Positions 34,411 through 46,307 of a stretch of DNA of 64,000 nt are shown piece by piece (positions within the stretch are counted from its first letter, which is position 1; each line of letters opens with the position of its first letter). This stretch comes from Ephydatia muelleri (Eukaryota; Porifera; Demospongiae; Spongillida; Spongillidae): assembly GCA_013339895.1 (NCBI GenBank), contig JABACO010000011.1, positions 2,309,746 through 2,373,745 on the forward strand, given 5' to 3'. The position numbers and the translations under genes were made by a program. The notes below the pieces were generated by a model, which had not been told where the DNA came from, made no database searches, and worked only from the letters and a program-made list of their open reading frames with translations.

Positions 34411-35138
34411 GGCCACACCAAACTAATCTTTAGTTTCTGGTCCTCTTCATTATAATTATAGCATGCGGGCGGGCGGGTGATTGGGACTTTAGGACTTTAT
34501 GAACGGCCCACCACTGACATTGATACATGACATCTACCTTATTTTAGTACGTTTCAATAGAACACTGATGAGTACTTGGATACATGCTGCGCGAGCAACA
34601 GCAGAAGTATGCAGACCCTTGAGAGACAAGCAATGGTGTATGCCACGAAACAGTTGTTGTTTTATATTTCTATTCTCTTAGGAAGACTCGTGATACGTTG
34701 GGCGCTCATTAGAACTTCAAATACTGACTGGCCCGGGACAGTAGTAGTCGTACTTCTATCGCCAATTATAAACTTGATGAATGGCACAAATGCGCTTACA
34801 CTGTCTTTTATATCAATTTCTAAGTCTATCGCGTCCAAACTGCATGTCTTTCGACTTACCCAAATAATAGAACGCCTGTCTGTTCCGTTTCCAAACAGGG
34901 TTCAATTGTATTGATATAGAATATTTTCACCATTGGCTTGGCATATCTTCCAAGGATATATCGTCTTGTTCAAAGAAACGACACTACAGTTCACTAGGGT
35001 CATGCATGCTTTAATATGGACGCCAAGGAGCAATGAATATGATAATTCTTATGAATATTATTATAGTCTCAATAAACTTATTTCTGATAAAAGGGATGCG
35101 GGCGGGGACCAGAAACTAAAGATTAGTTTGGTGTGGCC
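34411..35138. mobile_element. PIF/Harbinger-like MITE, 728 bp
   Basis: Perfect 33 bp terminal inverted repeats (34411-34443 and 35106-35138) starting GGCCACACCAAACTAATC. Flanked by an exact 3 bp duplication TAA (34408-34410 and 35139-35141). A 3 bp TWA duplication and GG-starting termini are characteristic of PIF/Harbinger elements. No transposase inside, so it is non-autonomous. It sits between the silicatein fragment and the oxygenase/F-box gene. Confidence 0.8.
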
Positions 35139-35472
35139 TAATACTAAAAAAGTTGTCACTTTGACGCTAAATATCTCTGGTAGTAAATATGTTACGGTGA
35201 CGCATGAAGTAATGTTAAACGCAGCGTTTTTTGCTCTTTCTAACGATAATTCCTTTGACCATATTTTTGTTAAATTTCCGCAGTGCCGAGTATAGCACAT
35301 CCCTTCTATTACGCTGTTAATGCGACTTTTATAAAAAGACCCCGGTGGGGGTGCAGCTGAGGGAAACTTCTTATCGCACTCCCTCAACTTCCCTACAATC
35401 AATGTGCTGTATATCATGAATTTAATTATCACCCACACGCCTTCTGTAGCTTTACATTAAAAATTAGTTAAA

Positions 35473-38253
35473 ATGGAGGTAAAAGTGTTATCTGACTTTG
35501 CAGGCGAAAAACAACAAAGCAAGCCTCAGTTTGCCAAGCCGAATGTACTTCCAGAGCCTCTAGTGCATCCAGGCGCTTGCGGAGAGCCCACGGTTGTGAT
35601 TCGTCCGATGCTTACCACAGCCAAGAAGAACTTGAGAACAGTGAGAGACTGCTCTACCATCCAGTCATGCTATTTGCCTTCGGATATTACAAGGGAGGAG
35701 CTTGATGTCCCTGGATCCAGATGCTTTCTGCTTCATTCCGTCCTTACTCCTGACGAGTGTGCGCACTACATTCAAGAAACAGAGCAAGTTGGTTATGAAG
35801 ACCTCACTCGTCTGTTTCCAGTTAAGTATCGTTCCAACGATCGAGTTCTATCTATCTGTAATCCTCTGGTGGAATGCTTGTGGAGGAGAATAGAACCTCT
35901 CTTAACACGTAAGGAGGTCATATGCATACGGCCAGTGGGTTTTGGTAACGAAGGCACTTGGAAGCCGTTTCGTCTGAACGAGTGTTGCAAGTTTGGGAAG
36001 TACAAGTGAGTTTGGCCATATGCATGTGCATGCATGCAAGCATGCAGATCTGTCTATAACCAATGAAGGGGTTAAAAAAAAAGTACATCCTTTGCCCAGG
36101 TTTGGAGATCACTTCAGTCCCCATCTCGACGGTCCGTGGGTACCTAGTGAAGAGGAGAGTTCAGTGTTCACTGTGGTGATATACCTGAACTCTGACTTTG
36201 AGGGAGGGGCCACTTCCTTCCTCTCCGAAGAAGGTGCTATTTCCCATGTGCAAATTAAGCATCATTATTTGGCCCCGCCCCTCACTTCCGTTAGGTGGTG
36301 TCTTGTGTTCAGTGTCACCTAAGGCTGGAACAGCTCTCATCTTCAACCATGACACTGTACATGAGGGTCAGCCTGTAACAAAGGGTACTAAATACATCAT
36401 TCGAACAGAGATCATGTACAGACGAGTGGACACTGAGATGCTACCCAATCCTACATTGTACAGGGAAAATGAAACCTACATCAAAGCCGTGGCACTTTAC
36501 ACAAAGTCTTGGGAACTTGAGCAAGGTTAGCCCTATCATTTTACACTCAGATATAGCGATATGATGCAGGTTGATCATTGGCACTATACATGCAGCTGGG
36601 GATGTCCAAGGGTTTACTGACACATATTTGGAGGGACTTGCCCTCCAGTGTCAAATGCAAAGGACTGTGAGCAAGGACACGGTGGAGATCTTTGAGCAGG
36701 TTTTGCCCTATGAAATCTACTTGAAAATCTTCAGCTATTTGTCTAAAAAAGAGTTATGCACTGCAATGACAGTCTGTAAGGTAATATACTAAGATATGTA
36801 TGTGAACTTCAGCTAAGCACATGTAAGCACTGACACATTTCTATCAACTTTGAAGGCATGGTATACAATGTGTATGGATGGAGAGCTATGGTACAATTTG
36901 TACCAAAAAAAGTGGTCCCGTGGTATGAAGCTAGAAGTGCAAGTTGATAGCGCTGCTAAAATGAAAGTGAGTCCATCATCATGTGAGTGATGAGAAACTT
37001 TATACATCTTTGGTTTCAATTTTTCACAGCTGATTGTGGATCCAGCTCCTTACACAAAGGACTGGTATGGTAAATACAAGCAGCGTGTTCTTTCTGATCT
37101 GAATACATGCAAGAAAGTGGCCTGTGTGGATTTGGGCAGTTTTTTGTGCAAGTTTGCAGTGGTAGATCGAGATAACTCTGCCCTTACCACCAGTACTATA
37201 GAATCAGTTGTGGCACTGGTAGGTGTTGGTTTCCTTAGATACCTGAGTTACACATTTGTTTGCTTTTGTTTGATCTAAGGTTCCTGGTCTCTATGATTTT
37301 CATCTGCGAAGGGGTGAATATGAGAGATATTTCTGTGGAGAAGATGCCAAAAAACTCTATCCTGAACATGTTGTAAATATTATAAACAAGGGTGTACCAG
37401 TTTATCACTATCTTCTACCAGAGATAGTATTCGGCTTTTTTGTAGACTGTCACATTTTTCCGAAGTACTCTCCAGTCATTGTACTAGAGCCTCCAGGATT
37501 ATGGGATGACGATATTCGAGCTAATGTGGCAGCATCATTTCTGCAACAGCTGGTGTGTCCTTCAGTGACATTTCTGAGTTCAGCAGTAGCCATTGTGGCT
37601 GGGTAAGCTGTTTATAAGTCCTCCTGCAGTGCCATTTTGAATATTCAAATTCCCTTTACATCAGGTTGGACTTGACCTGTGGTATAGTGCTTGATATTGG
37701 AAGGGAAAAGGTGACCTGTGCTGCAGTGCATGAGGGTAACGAATGCCCTAACCCTCTATCTTGTGAACCGAGTACTAATTCAAGTCACTTTGTTGAGATG
37801 ATTGATTGCACCGTCCTTAAATTCAGTGATAATCCTGAGTTGCAGCATAATTTAATGAGACACATAATAATTTCAAGTGAGTTATTTTCAAACATGCAAC
37901 TATGTTTTTTCTCAAGCACTCTTCCTCCCACATCCCATGACCGCAACCTAATTAGCTGAGCAAAAGAGCGTTTTGAATGAAACAAAGCACCGTTTGATCA
38001 AAAAAGATCAACGGTATCATGTGATTGAGCCCGGTACGCCTAATGGAGTGAACATAGAGACAAGAATGTGACACTTTTGTGCATGCTAGATGATGTAAGG
38101 TTTGCAGCAGTGAAAGGTGGTTGCTCCATTGCGATGCTGACCCAATTCTCCGAGATTAAGCAGTTCCCACAGAGTGCAGTTAAGTCATGCCATCTTGAAC
38201 CATTCTACAGCTATGTGATTACTCAGCATTACTGGTTGCGAAGGCTACGCTGA
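35473..38253 (+). CDS. 2-oxoglutarate/Fe(II) oxygenase + F-box + actin-related domain protein
   Basis: Splice-consistent exons 35473-36005, 36100-36233, 36313-36525, 36596-36780, 36856-36966, 37030-37218, 37280-37602, 37665-37876, 37956-38067 and 38100-38253 give about 721 residues. The last join implies a 32 nt intron, so the 3' end is uncertain. Residues ~100-260: prolyl-4-hydroxylase-like oxygenase with the iron-binding HLD (H186, D188), distal H239 (HDTVHEG) and K249 for 2-oxoglutarate. Residues ~329-376: F-box (VLPYEIYLKIFSYL..CKAWY), the Skp1-binding module. Residues ~420-720: actin-fold segment with a phosphate loop (VDLGSFLCKFAVV), a second loop (VLDIGREKVTC) and C-terminal FAAVKGGCSIAML. 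The usual GG of the adenosine loop reads HIIISS, so nucleotide binding may be lost. Suggested role: an SCF-type adaptor with hydroxylase activity. One gene is inferred, not proven. Confidence 0.7.
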
Positions 38254-38306
38254 TGAATTTTACCCATTGTTGGACACCATTTTGATTCACAGTAATCCTA
38301 CTGATA

Positions 38307-38600
38307 TTGTGGACTGTTTTCATTAGACGTATAGATATGTGTGACGAAGGATTTAATAATTTTGCACTATCATTGGTATGTTCAAGAGGGGTCGTGTCAA
38401 CCAGTTGTATAAATTCAAGTGTATACATGTGTAAATTAGTTCTTATTCACTGCTATGCTCCAAAAGGGCAATCTCTGAGAAGTGTAGCATTTGTGAGTAG
38501 TCCTGTATTTCTAAGCTATCACATTTTGACACCCTTAGATATTCAGTTGTTCCTTGCATGCATACTTTGCAAGTCATTTATCATCCTGCATGTATGGTAA
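38307..38600 (+). CDS. Conserved hypothetical frame at inner end of right arm
   Basis: Mirror of the frame at 33879-34187; about 97 residues. Same caveats: no domain, and similarity is explained by the palindrome. Confidence 0.2.
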   Translation: MWTVFIRRIDMCDEGFNNFALSLVCSRGVVSTSCINSSVYMCKLVLIHCYAPKGQSLRSVAFVSSPVFLSYHILTPLDIQLFLACILCKSFIILHVW

Positions 38601-38940
38601 TCTTGAGTTTCATCGAACTGCATGGCAGTGAATCTAATGAAGCCATTTTCATGACACATTACATCCGATTGTAACTGCCCAATCTCTGCAATATATTATA
38701 ATTGAAGCTGAAGCTCTCTCTAATGTTTGGATGATGCTGTAGTCATTATCAGACCCACCGAATAGATATTGGTACACAGTTAAATGACTTCAGTGTTGTG
38801 TAGTGTATGTGTGTGTGTGTGTGTATGTGGGTGTGTGGGTGTGTATGTGTGTGTGAGGGGGATGTGCATCTCTTAAAAAATACTGTAGGTCTCTGATACC
38901 TACCAATCAAGCCTTACTGAGTAGCCCTTCAGGATCATTT

Positions 38941-39160
38941 GGGATCGTTTCCACGAAAACGGACCTGACGCATACATTATAAAATTTCCAGTACATGCAA
39001 TAGAAATGTAACGCTTATAGTGAAATGTATGGCTAATTAAAAATTCAGAGCCTTACAACTCCATGACAGATACTCCAATTCACAGAGCGTAGAAGCAATG
39101 TGTAGAATTTGAAATCTTGAAAAAACATGCATTGCATCCCTTTTCACAGAAACGATCCCA
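38941..39160. mobile_element. 220 bp MITE, mirror of the copy at 33325
   Basis: GGGATCGTTTCCACGAAAAC at one end and the inverse of GGGATCGTTTCTGTGAAAAG at the other, flanked by ATTT on both sides (38937-38940, 39161-39164). Duplicated with the arm. Confidence 0.75.
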
Positions 39161-39475
39161 TTTGATGAAATAGTAGCTTCCGTGGTTCATGATAACTTGG
39201 GGCCGCACGAATCTCATTGTGACACAGTTAGTATGATTAGTTCCCTTTCTATAGACATTGGCATGTTAAGTCGACTCCACTCCTATCATGATTGGCCAGT
39301 AAGGTAGGTGGACCCATCGCGGTACACCAGCCCTACATGCATACATTCATCTATCAGTGCCGTATCTATGGCAGTGTGGTACGGGCATGAACAGAGTTAT
39401 TATGATCCTGCACTATACTAATCATTGCATTTGTTATTAATTTGATATTGCTACAATTGCACAACAGGGGAATTA

Positions 39476-40875
39476 TTACAGGGTTGGGTAGAGAGCATCC
39501 GTCGCAATCCCGCACTGGTTGTACTTGTTCCTGACCATCAGGATGTAACCATTGTCTCCCCAGTTTTTGCTCCAGCTGAATGGGAATGGTTGGGGAAGGA
39601 ACTGGCTCATGCTCATGGCTCTTGCATGTGTTGGCTTGCTTACCTGTTCTTGACAAGCCAGTAGTCCTTCCCATTGTATGACCCATATCCTGTCACCAGC
39701 ATGGCATGGTTCAGCTTGGTGCTGGAGCAACTTGAGGAATCAAACACTCCGCTTTGGTAGAACTGCACAGACACAGAACAAAGTATTATAGATAAATAGT
39801 AGCTACACATTGATCAGTGTGACAAGCTTTGGGATCACTGATGAGTGCACATCCATTTAGAATACCTACCCGGAATGCATTGGTATTCGCATCCACAGCA
39901 ACAGCTACAGGTCCAACTGTTGCCACGGCAGCTAAAAGGTCAGTCTCACTGCCAGATGCAATGCTTATAACCCCAGTGGCAGAGGCACCAGAATTCTTGC
40001 TGCTGTACTGACATGATGATTGCTGCATAGAAAGGTGTACACATGGATGCAGTTGTTGTCTACATTTAGTATAGCATCTGCAACCTTTCCCTGGAAGCTG
40101 TAACTGCTCTCTGTATCGACTCCACCATTGTCAATGACATACTTCATTGCAGTGTATGTGTCCCCACCACTGCATCCATGGTTACCATAAGGTACTAGAC
40201 AAAAAGAGTACATATTTGCGTTGAGCTCCATTAGAATGGACAGAACTAGGAGTACCTGAACAGTCGATTATGTTTTGTTCACTGAGAATAACCTGCTTGT
40301 CACTGGCCAATGCACTAGCTCCTTCAAGAGCCCCAGTTGTCGCAAACGCATAGCTGGCACCGCATTGACCCTATCCAGCAGAGGTTGATTGCAATGGCTG
40401 AAACTGTGTACAGGTCGTTGGTTTGTTCATGTGCATACCTGGTACTTGACACTAGTGACAGCTCCCTTAGTCCTCCAGTCAATAGAGTCAACATACTGGA
40501 CTCCTTCAGAAGCCTGGAAGGCCTTTCGACCATGACGAGTGTAGTTTCCAATTTCATGTGTCAGGTACATTGCATTGTATTCTTCTGTGGTCTATTTGGA
40601 GTGCAGCACAAAAATAAAATTATAAATCTCAGTTACATACTTACCAGGTCCCCAAAGTGATTCATGGCAAGTGTGTACCCAAAGTCATCAGAACGAGCAT
40701 TATGTTCTTCAATGTATTTCTTGTTGGACAACCAAATGGTGTGTCGCTCAAGTTCCTCTAGTTCAGACATGTAACTCTTCTGGTGTTGACCTTTCCAGAG
40801 GTGCCACTCCTCAACAAACTCATAGGAAAAAGCCACTGAGATGCTTGCCAGTCCTAGGAGAAGAACGAGTTTCAT
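39476..40875 (-). CDS. Silicatein (right copy), 7 exons
   Basis: Mirror copy of the silicatein at 31611-33010. Exons on the minus strand: 40875-40645, 40591-40439, 40370-40256, 40194-40085, 40022-39870, 39762-39644 and 39575-39476, with the same phases and GT/AG borders and a 326-residue product. The Ser-His-Asn triad and silicatein signature ([24 protein letters not shown]) are unchanged. Visible differences include Phe to Tyr just after the signal peptide (FSF/FSY), Ile to Val in the VAIAVDA segment and Ile to Val in NGGID. A TATAAAAG box lies at 40968-40975. The two genes converge on the oxygenase/F-box gene between them. No inactivating change seen, so both copies look functional. Confidence 0.93.
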
Positions 40876-41321
40876 TTCTGTGTTCACTTGAGAAAGACAA
40901 CCACAACTGTTTAGATAGTCCCTAACTGATCACTGCACCAGAATGGTCCAAATAGTGGAATGAGCTGCTTTTATATCTTCATCATTCTTTTGAGCATTGA
41001 TCGATAGTTTGTTTTGAGACTGAGTTTGTATGGGTAGTGAAAACCTTCTCGTGTGACAGCTAATCATATTGCAATGAATAGAAACAAAACTTCAATCCCC
41101 ATCCCATAAGTCAGCATGACAAGGACAATGGTATGGCTTCCTGTGGTTGAATGATCTGTGGAGAGTGTACTGTGAGAATTTGAAGTGTCACTCATCCAGT
41201 GTAACCCTATTGCATGTTCTATGAACAGAGACCTTACAATCAACACCACTTTGCAATTCATTTGGTACTTGTTTTCCACTTAGAATTAAAAAATTGACTC
41301 TGTTTATCATAAGCAACAAAT

Positions 41322-41541
41322 GGAATCGTTTCGCGAAATGAGCATACAATATAAACTTTCCAGTATGCGTAATAGAAATGTAACGCGCATTGAAATGTGT
41401 GGCTAATAAAAATATTGGAGCCTTACCACTCCATGACTGATACTCCAATTTTCAGTACGTAAGAAGCAATGTGTAAAGATTAAAAAAAAAATTGAAATCT
41501 TGAAAAAGCATACGTTAGGTCCCTTTCACAGAAATGATCCC
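41322..41541. mobile_element. 220 bp MITE, mirror of the copy at 30927
   Basis: Starts GGAATCGTTTCGCGAAA and ends as the inverse of GGGATCATTTCTGTGAAAG, flanked by AAAT (41318-41321 and 41542-41545). Duplicated with the arm. Confidence 0.75.
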
Positions 41542-41589
41542 AAATATTTATAATTAGAGTACATGTTGCCCTAACATTTTTGCATTGTC

Positions 41590-42548
41590 ATGCTCTCCCC
41601 AATTAGAGCCATGTTAAGTGATCTCATGAGGGCCTCTACCAGTGATATTCACCCCAAGCTGCTACTGAGGAGAACCAAGTCGTGGCAGAGAAGCTATTGG
41701 GTAACAGGCTTTTCTTCCATCCTGTGTTGCTGTATTGCATTGTGTGGTTCTGTGGGGTGCAAATGTCACTTTGTTGGCCATTGGTCCATGTGTGTACAAA
41801 TACTTGCTGTCATAAAAGACACACATGTGTAAGCAGCATGTATACACATCCCATTGTATTGTGCACTTGACATGCAAAGTGTGGTCAGGAGTATCCGAGC
41901 ACAGTAGCATATTTTAGACAAAGGAAGCATGATTCGTTGCTCAAACAATTACAATGCTTTTCATCCATCCTGTGTTTAGAAACAGTGGTAGTGCATGATG
42001 GTAGAATATACACAATGCAGTCACACATACATGTATGTACATTGAACACTAAGACAGCATACACAGACTCTTTCACTTATCCAGCACATGCACACTTCAT
42101 TGTTGCAAGTACTGTTGGAAAGTCACTGTTCATCTTATGTAGAGCCACCAAAGATCAGTTGGTCTCATCTCTGGAGAAGCATGAAATTCTCTCATCGAAG
42201 AGGTGCTATAGGATGACAGTTTGACGTGACCATGTGGAGGACTGACAATGCCATACTATTGAACCCTGCACCAGTCACCACCACACAGGCCAAAGAGAAG
42301 ACTCTGGATGCTCGCTACAAGAATTGCCCCACCTCCAACTGGCCACAGGAGAAGAAAGGCTGACATTTAACTGTGCAACCACGATGAATGCTATGAGAGG
42401 GTTATCATCTTATTGGTCACTACAAAGTGGATCATCTGATGATGATATTCACAAAACGAGAATTGGAGAGGTTGGGCTTCAGGGTACGAGCAGTGTGGTC
42501 ACTAAACAGAATGTAAGCATTAGATATAAGATGTGGGTATGGAATTAG
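41590..42548 (+). CDS. Hypothetical frames upstream of the right silicatein gene
   Basis: Mirror of the frames at 29908-30878, in the same order (41590-41832, 41937-42224, 42324-42548). Nearly unchanged in sequence. No start/stop or splice pattern unites them and no family is recognised. Confidence 0.25.
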
Positions 42549-43130
42549 CTGCAGGCAGTGTGAGTTGGAACAAAATGGTTAAAGGCATGCACAATTGGGA
42601 GGTTACACTGTTTTCAGATTAAGGACTGCAATGGAAGTGACCTTCCCCCACAAGGAAGCAGATATCAGTTTTAGAATGTTGCTATGCAAAACAAGATACT
42701 GGAGTAACCTGTGTATTTCATTGTGCCTTTGATTCTTCTCGTGTCATTGTATGCATATTGCATAACTATTTTCACAATTTTAGCTTAGGTGGAAAATAAA
42801 GAGGAGCACCTTCCAGCATCATCACAGTTACAATAGAGTCATTTAAAGTCACTAAAAAATTGGACACTATATATGGTTCAAAATTAGTTCCCACTTCCCT
42901 TATCCTCACAAATAACAGGATCCATCAGAGGTGTAGGAAGGGAGGGGGAGGAGGGGGCTGAGAGGACTAGAGCCCCTCCCTCCTCCCATTTCTATTATTG
43001 AGTATGAATAATTAAATAATTGCATAGTATTAATACTGTTGATGTGACACGTACTTTATGGGGACAAAGGATATGACAGAAGAAATGACAGTGGTACTGC
43101 AACACAATGTAAGCAGCATGCACCCAAAGA

Positions 43131-43800
43131 TTATTTTTGACACAGTTTGGGCATAATAGAGCTTTGATCAACAAGCACCAAGTACGTTGAAAGAATTCTG
43201 TTCAAAGCAGCAAATCTACAATCCAAGAGGACATCCATGTACATGTAGAGGCTCGTTTTTGGAGTTCTATAGTAAAATTTGGATCGCAAAAAGTTTGTAA
43301 AGCAGCTGAATCTGATTCCTGACTTTATTGCAGAAATGAAAAAAGGACCAGAAAACAAAAATAAAAAGCATTAGAATATTTGCTGAAATGTTCAAAGCCG
43401 TATCACTGACATTTACTCTCTATTCAGAGGTATTGAAGTTGTACTCCACTCTTCTTTTTAATACAGCTAATGCTGATCGGTCATTTTCTGCTCTTAGACA
43501 AGTCAAAATCTACTTGAGGTCACATATGATACAGGAAAGATGTAATAATGTAGTGCTGCTTCGTTGTCATAAAAATAAAACTGATTTGCCTGACATGCCT
43601 GCCATAATGAAAGACTTTGTATCAGCACATGATGCAAGGAAGAAGTGTTTTTGGGAGTTGCTAATTAATTTAAATCTCATGTTTATCGTTTGTAATAAAA
43701 AATGTTTGCATTTGCATCATTTACTAAAAAGTTGGATGAGCGAGCACATAATTGACCACGCCTACTTGTTACAATTCAGACCCCCCACTTTTTAATACCT
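43131..43800 (+). pseudogene. hAT transposase C-terminal remnant (right arm copy)
   Basis: 43388-43795 is open for 135 residues and contains LFNTANADRSFSALRQVKIYLRSHMIQ..NNVVLLRCH, the hAT family C-terminal dimerisation region. The piece upstream (about 43190-43330) is interrupted. It is better preserved than its mirror copy at 28790-29280. No N-terminal transposase domains remain. Confidence 0.65.
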
Positions 43801-44344
43801 TCTTACGTCTAAATTCAATGACTCACGTAGTACACGACATATTATGCAAACTTTGCTGCGCTATATCTTTGTTGTATAGTGATGTGAACTTTCTTCAGTT
43901 TCTTGGACCAAACGATTTGTCTTTTGAAGCTCTATCTCTCTATCAGAATTAATTTTGGAAGTGGATAAGTTAGTAGTTAACTAATAATAATGATTGCATC
44001 ACTTTTTTAGCATTGCCGAACATATTATTCCTATATATGCATGCATGATCATACTATAAACAAAGTTTAAAAGAAATGCAAAAGGGATATACAGTGTAGG
44101 TTCAGCGATAAAGAATTATTTGAACTTGGTTAGCAGAGATAAGAGAGTCTATTATCTATTATATTATCTTTGCTATTAGATCTGCTTATAATGGCGACCT
44201 CTTCACCAGAAGATACGTACTCTAGGTATAGACTGTATCTTCAAGGGCCCTTTCCTCTTGAGAAGAAAAGGACACTTTTCTGAGTAGATTTGAGGCAGCG
44301 AAGCAACTACTTGCACCCGGTTGCAAGCGGAACACTACTATCGA

Positions 44345-44447
44345 TTTAGTCTCGTACCCAGACCCAACTGTAAGTAACGATGATCATCGCTTACAGTATG
44401 ACATCACGTACAGAGGGTCTGGGAATGAAGTCGTGAGAAATGGTTCT
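44345..44447. repeat. Inverted repeat flank (left), MITE-like motif
   Basis: AGTCTCGTACCCAGACCCAA and, further in, CATCACGTACAGAGGG and GTCGTGAGAAATGGTTC. All three blocks recur in inverted order at 46308-46393. The ends AGTCTCGTACCCAGACC/GGGTCTGGGAATGAAGTC resemble a short (about 85 bp) MITE. The repeat precedes the plus-strand zinc-finger exon at 44520. Confidence 0.65.
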
Positions 44448-44912
44448 TGGAATGTCATTGGAATGTACGTTGTTACATAATCGTTGTATCGTCACAAATT
44501 CCGACTACGTCACTAAATTATGGACTACTGCAAAGTGTGCCGTACTTCGGTCGCAAATGATAGATCTCGACGGCTACTACAAAATCACGCGTGTTGTAGG
44601 GAAGGGATAGCGGTACTGGTATGTCAGCTAGATGTAGGCATTTGTGCACAGGAAGCAGTAGGTGAATTCAGTTGTGGCTACGTATGCAAGAAGTGCTTCG
44701 ATGCAGTGATAAAGTACCAGGCTAAGAAAAAAGCGTTCGCTGCGCTAGAGAAGGACCTGCTTGGTAAACTATCTGCATCGACGATGCAATCATGTGAAGG
44801 CAGAGGAGTCAAGCGTCCCCGCGTATCAGATTCGGCTTGTGACGAAAGGCCAAGTGTAAAGGTTTGCACACTATTAGTTATACGTGTAACCATGCATTTT
44901 AAACACATGTGA

Positions 44913-46186
44913 TTACTTTAGATTGTTGTTACACATCAAGACTACGTGAAAAGATACACGCTTACACCATCCAGAAGAGAGATTGGGCGATCGTTGGGAC
45001 GTAAACAAACCCACAGTTTGCATGTAACTTTCAAGATCTGGAGCTGGTCCCCAGTGGATCACCTCCTTCACATTTACACAATCCAAGCCCATGCCAAATG
45101 CTATGGTACACACCACTATGCGTAGAGGGGCTGATGCTTGGCAAAATGATGAAATTATAGTATCTTGTACATCTTTTTCTGTTATGCTTGTATACATGTC
45201 TATCAGTCTAAACTCTAGCTGATTGGTTCGGTGCTGCTATAGGCTCTGTAAATTCATGCTTTAATGATGAAAGAAAATACTCGTATATAGAAGCACATTC
45301 TTCACAACGTCGACAATAGACTATAAGTCGTCCGATTTGGGTTCTCTCTTTTTGAAGCCTGTTTAAAACAGGCCCAAACACCTCTTCTATGCTCCCTCGA
45401 TGTTCTTGTACACAATAAAAAACATTAGCTTTGTCTGGTGTGGCAGCAACTATTATGGGGTTATCCATTCCAAGGATGCTAATGACTTTTTTAGTAGTGT
45501 CCTTTGTGGCTGTTGCAGTCATGGTCATTATTTTCACATGTAAGGGAATCAAACTCCTTACTTCCCCCAACTTACTGAATTCATTTCGAAAGTATTGTCC
45601 CCTAAAAATGAAATGAATAATAGTTGATTTTGAGCCAAAATAGCATCTTACCATTTAGGTATGCAGTGCGCTTCGTCTACAACGAAAGCAACTAAGTTAT
45701 TCATGTATGTAGGAGTACGTATCATTTCTCTCCATGTTAGATTTGTCAGCAGTAGCTCGGGACTAATAAAGATTATTTGGAACTTTCCAATGAGTATTTC
45801 AGTCAGCTGGGAGACTTATCATTCTCCGTTTCTCCAATAACATAAGCTGCTGACAAACCTCTCGACGATAGCGAGGAAACCTGCATGCAAGCCATTCCAA
45901 CAGTAAATTTCACCATCAAAGTTGCAACTAAGAGACTTACTTGGTCCTTCATTAGAGCCTTCAAAGGAGACACGATCAGGGCAATGCTACCTACGTGACC
46001 ATACATATCGTCAAAAGCAAATGGCAAGATGGCATAGCACAAGGATTTTCCGCTCCCCGTCGGTAGGGCTACAAACACATCCTTTCCTTCTAGGAATGAT
46101 TTTATAGCCTTATACTGGTTTGGCCGAAGAGCGGAGTAGCCAAGCCTTTCTGATGCACGAGCTATAACACCGTCTAACATTGACAT
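44913..46186 (-). pseudogene. RecQ-like DNA helicase, frameshifted and truncated
   Basis: Minus strand. Exon 46186 to about 45951 has the RecQ N-terminus (LGYSALRPNQYKAIKSFLEG), Walker A ALPTGSGKSLCYA and SPLKALMKDQ at a GT donor. Exon about 45880-45655 has GLSAAYVIGE, ISPELLLTN and the DEAH box VVDEAHC. Exon 45600-45208 has TMTATATKDTT and the start of helicase domain 2 (GRLIVYCRRCEECASIYEYF). 45197 to about 45010 has IVVCTIAFGMGLDCVNVKEVIHWG. Frameshifts occur near 45827 and 45215, and the arginine-finger motif (GRAGRDG-type) after SYMQT is missing, so it cannot be an active helicase. The domain set matches the short RecQ-like proteins common in invertebrate repeats. Confidence 0.75.
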
Positions 46187-46307
46187 TTCAATCACGCCGG
46201 ACCTTTGGGTGTGGTTTCACAATTGGCATGCTAGAAATGCAATTAGCTGATGGCCAAAGCATTGGAATGTCTACGTCACAGATCGCTGCAATTTGATTGG
46301 TGCAACA

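Larger units (their letters stand above)
38289..43887. repeat. Right arm of silicatein palindrome IR-E (5.6 kb)
   Basis: Near-identical reverse complement of 28548-34200. The inner edge lies 36 bp after the stop of the oxygenase/F-box gene and lacks a 10 bp piece present in the left arm. The outer edge near 43887 is where homology changes to a repeat also seen at 53917-54010. Confidence 0.92.

Noticed and set aside
34933..35295. 120-codon plus-strand frame
   Set aside because: It straddles the end of the Harbinger-like MITE and shows no domain or exon border.
36234..36322. Continuing the oxygenase exon through 36322
   Set aside because: The GAAGAAG/GTGCTA donor with acceptor TTCAG/TGTCACC keeps phase and restores VSPKAG before the iron-binding His; read-through destroys the domain.
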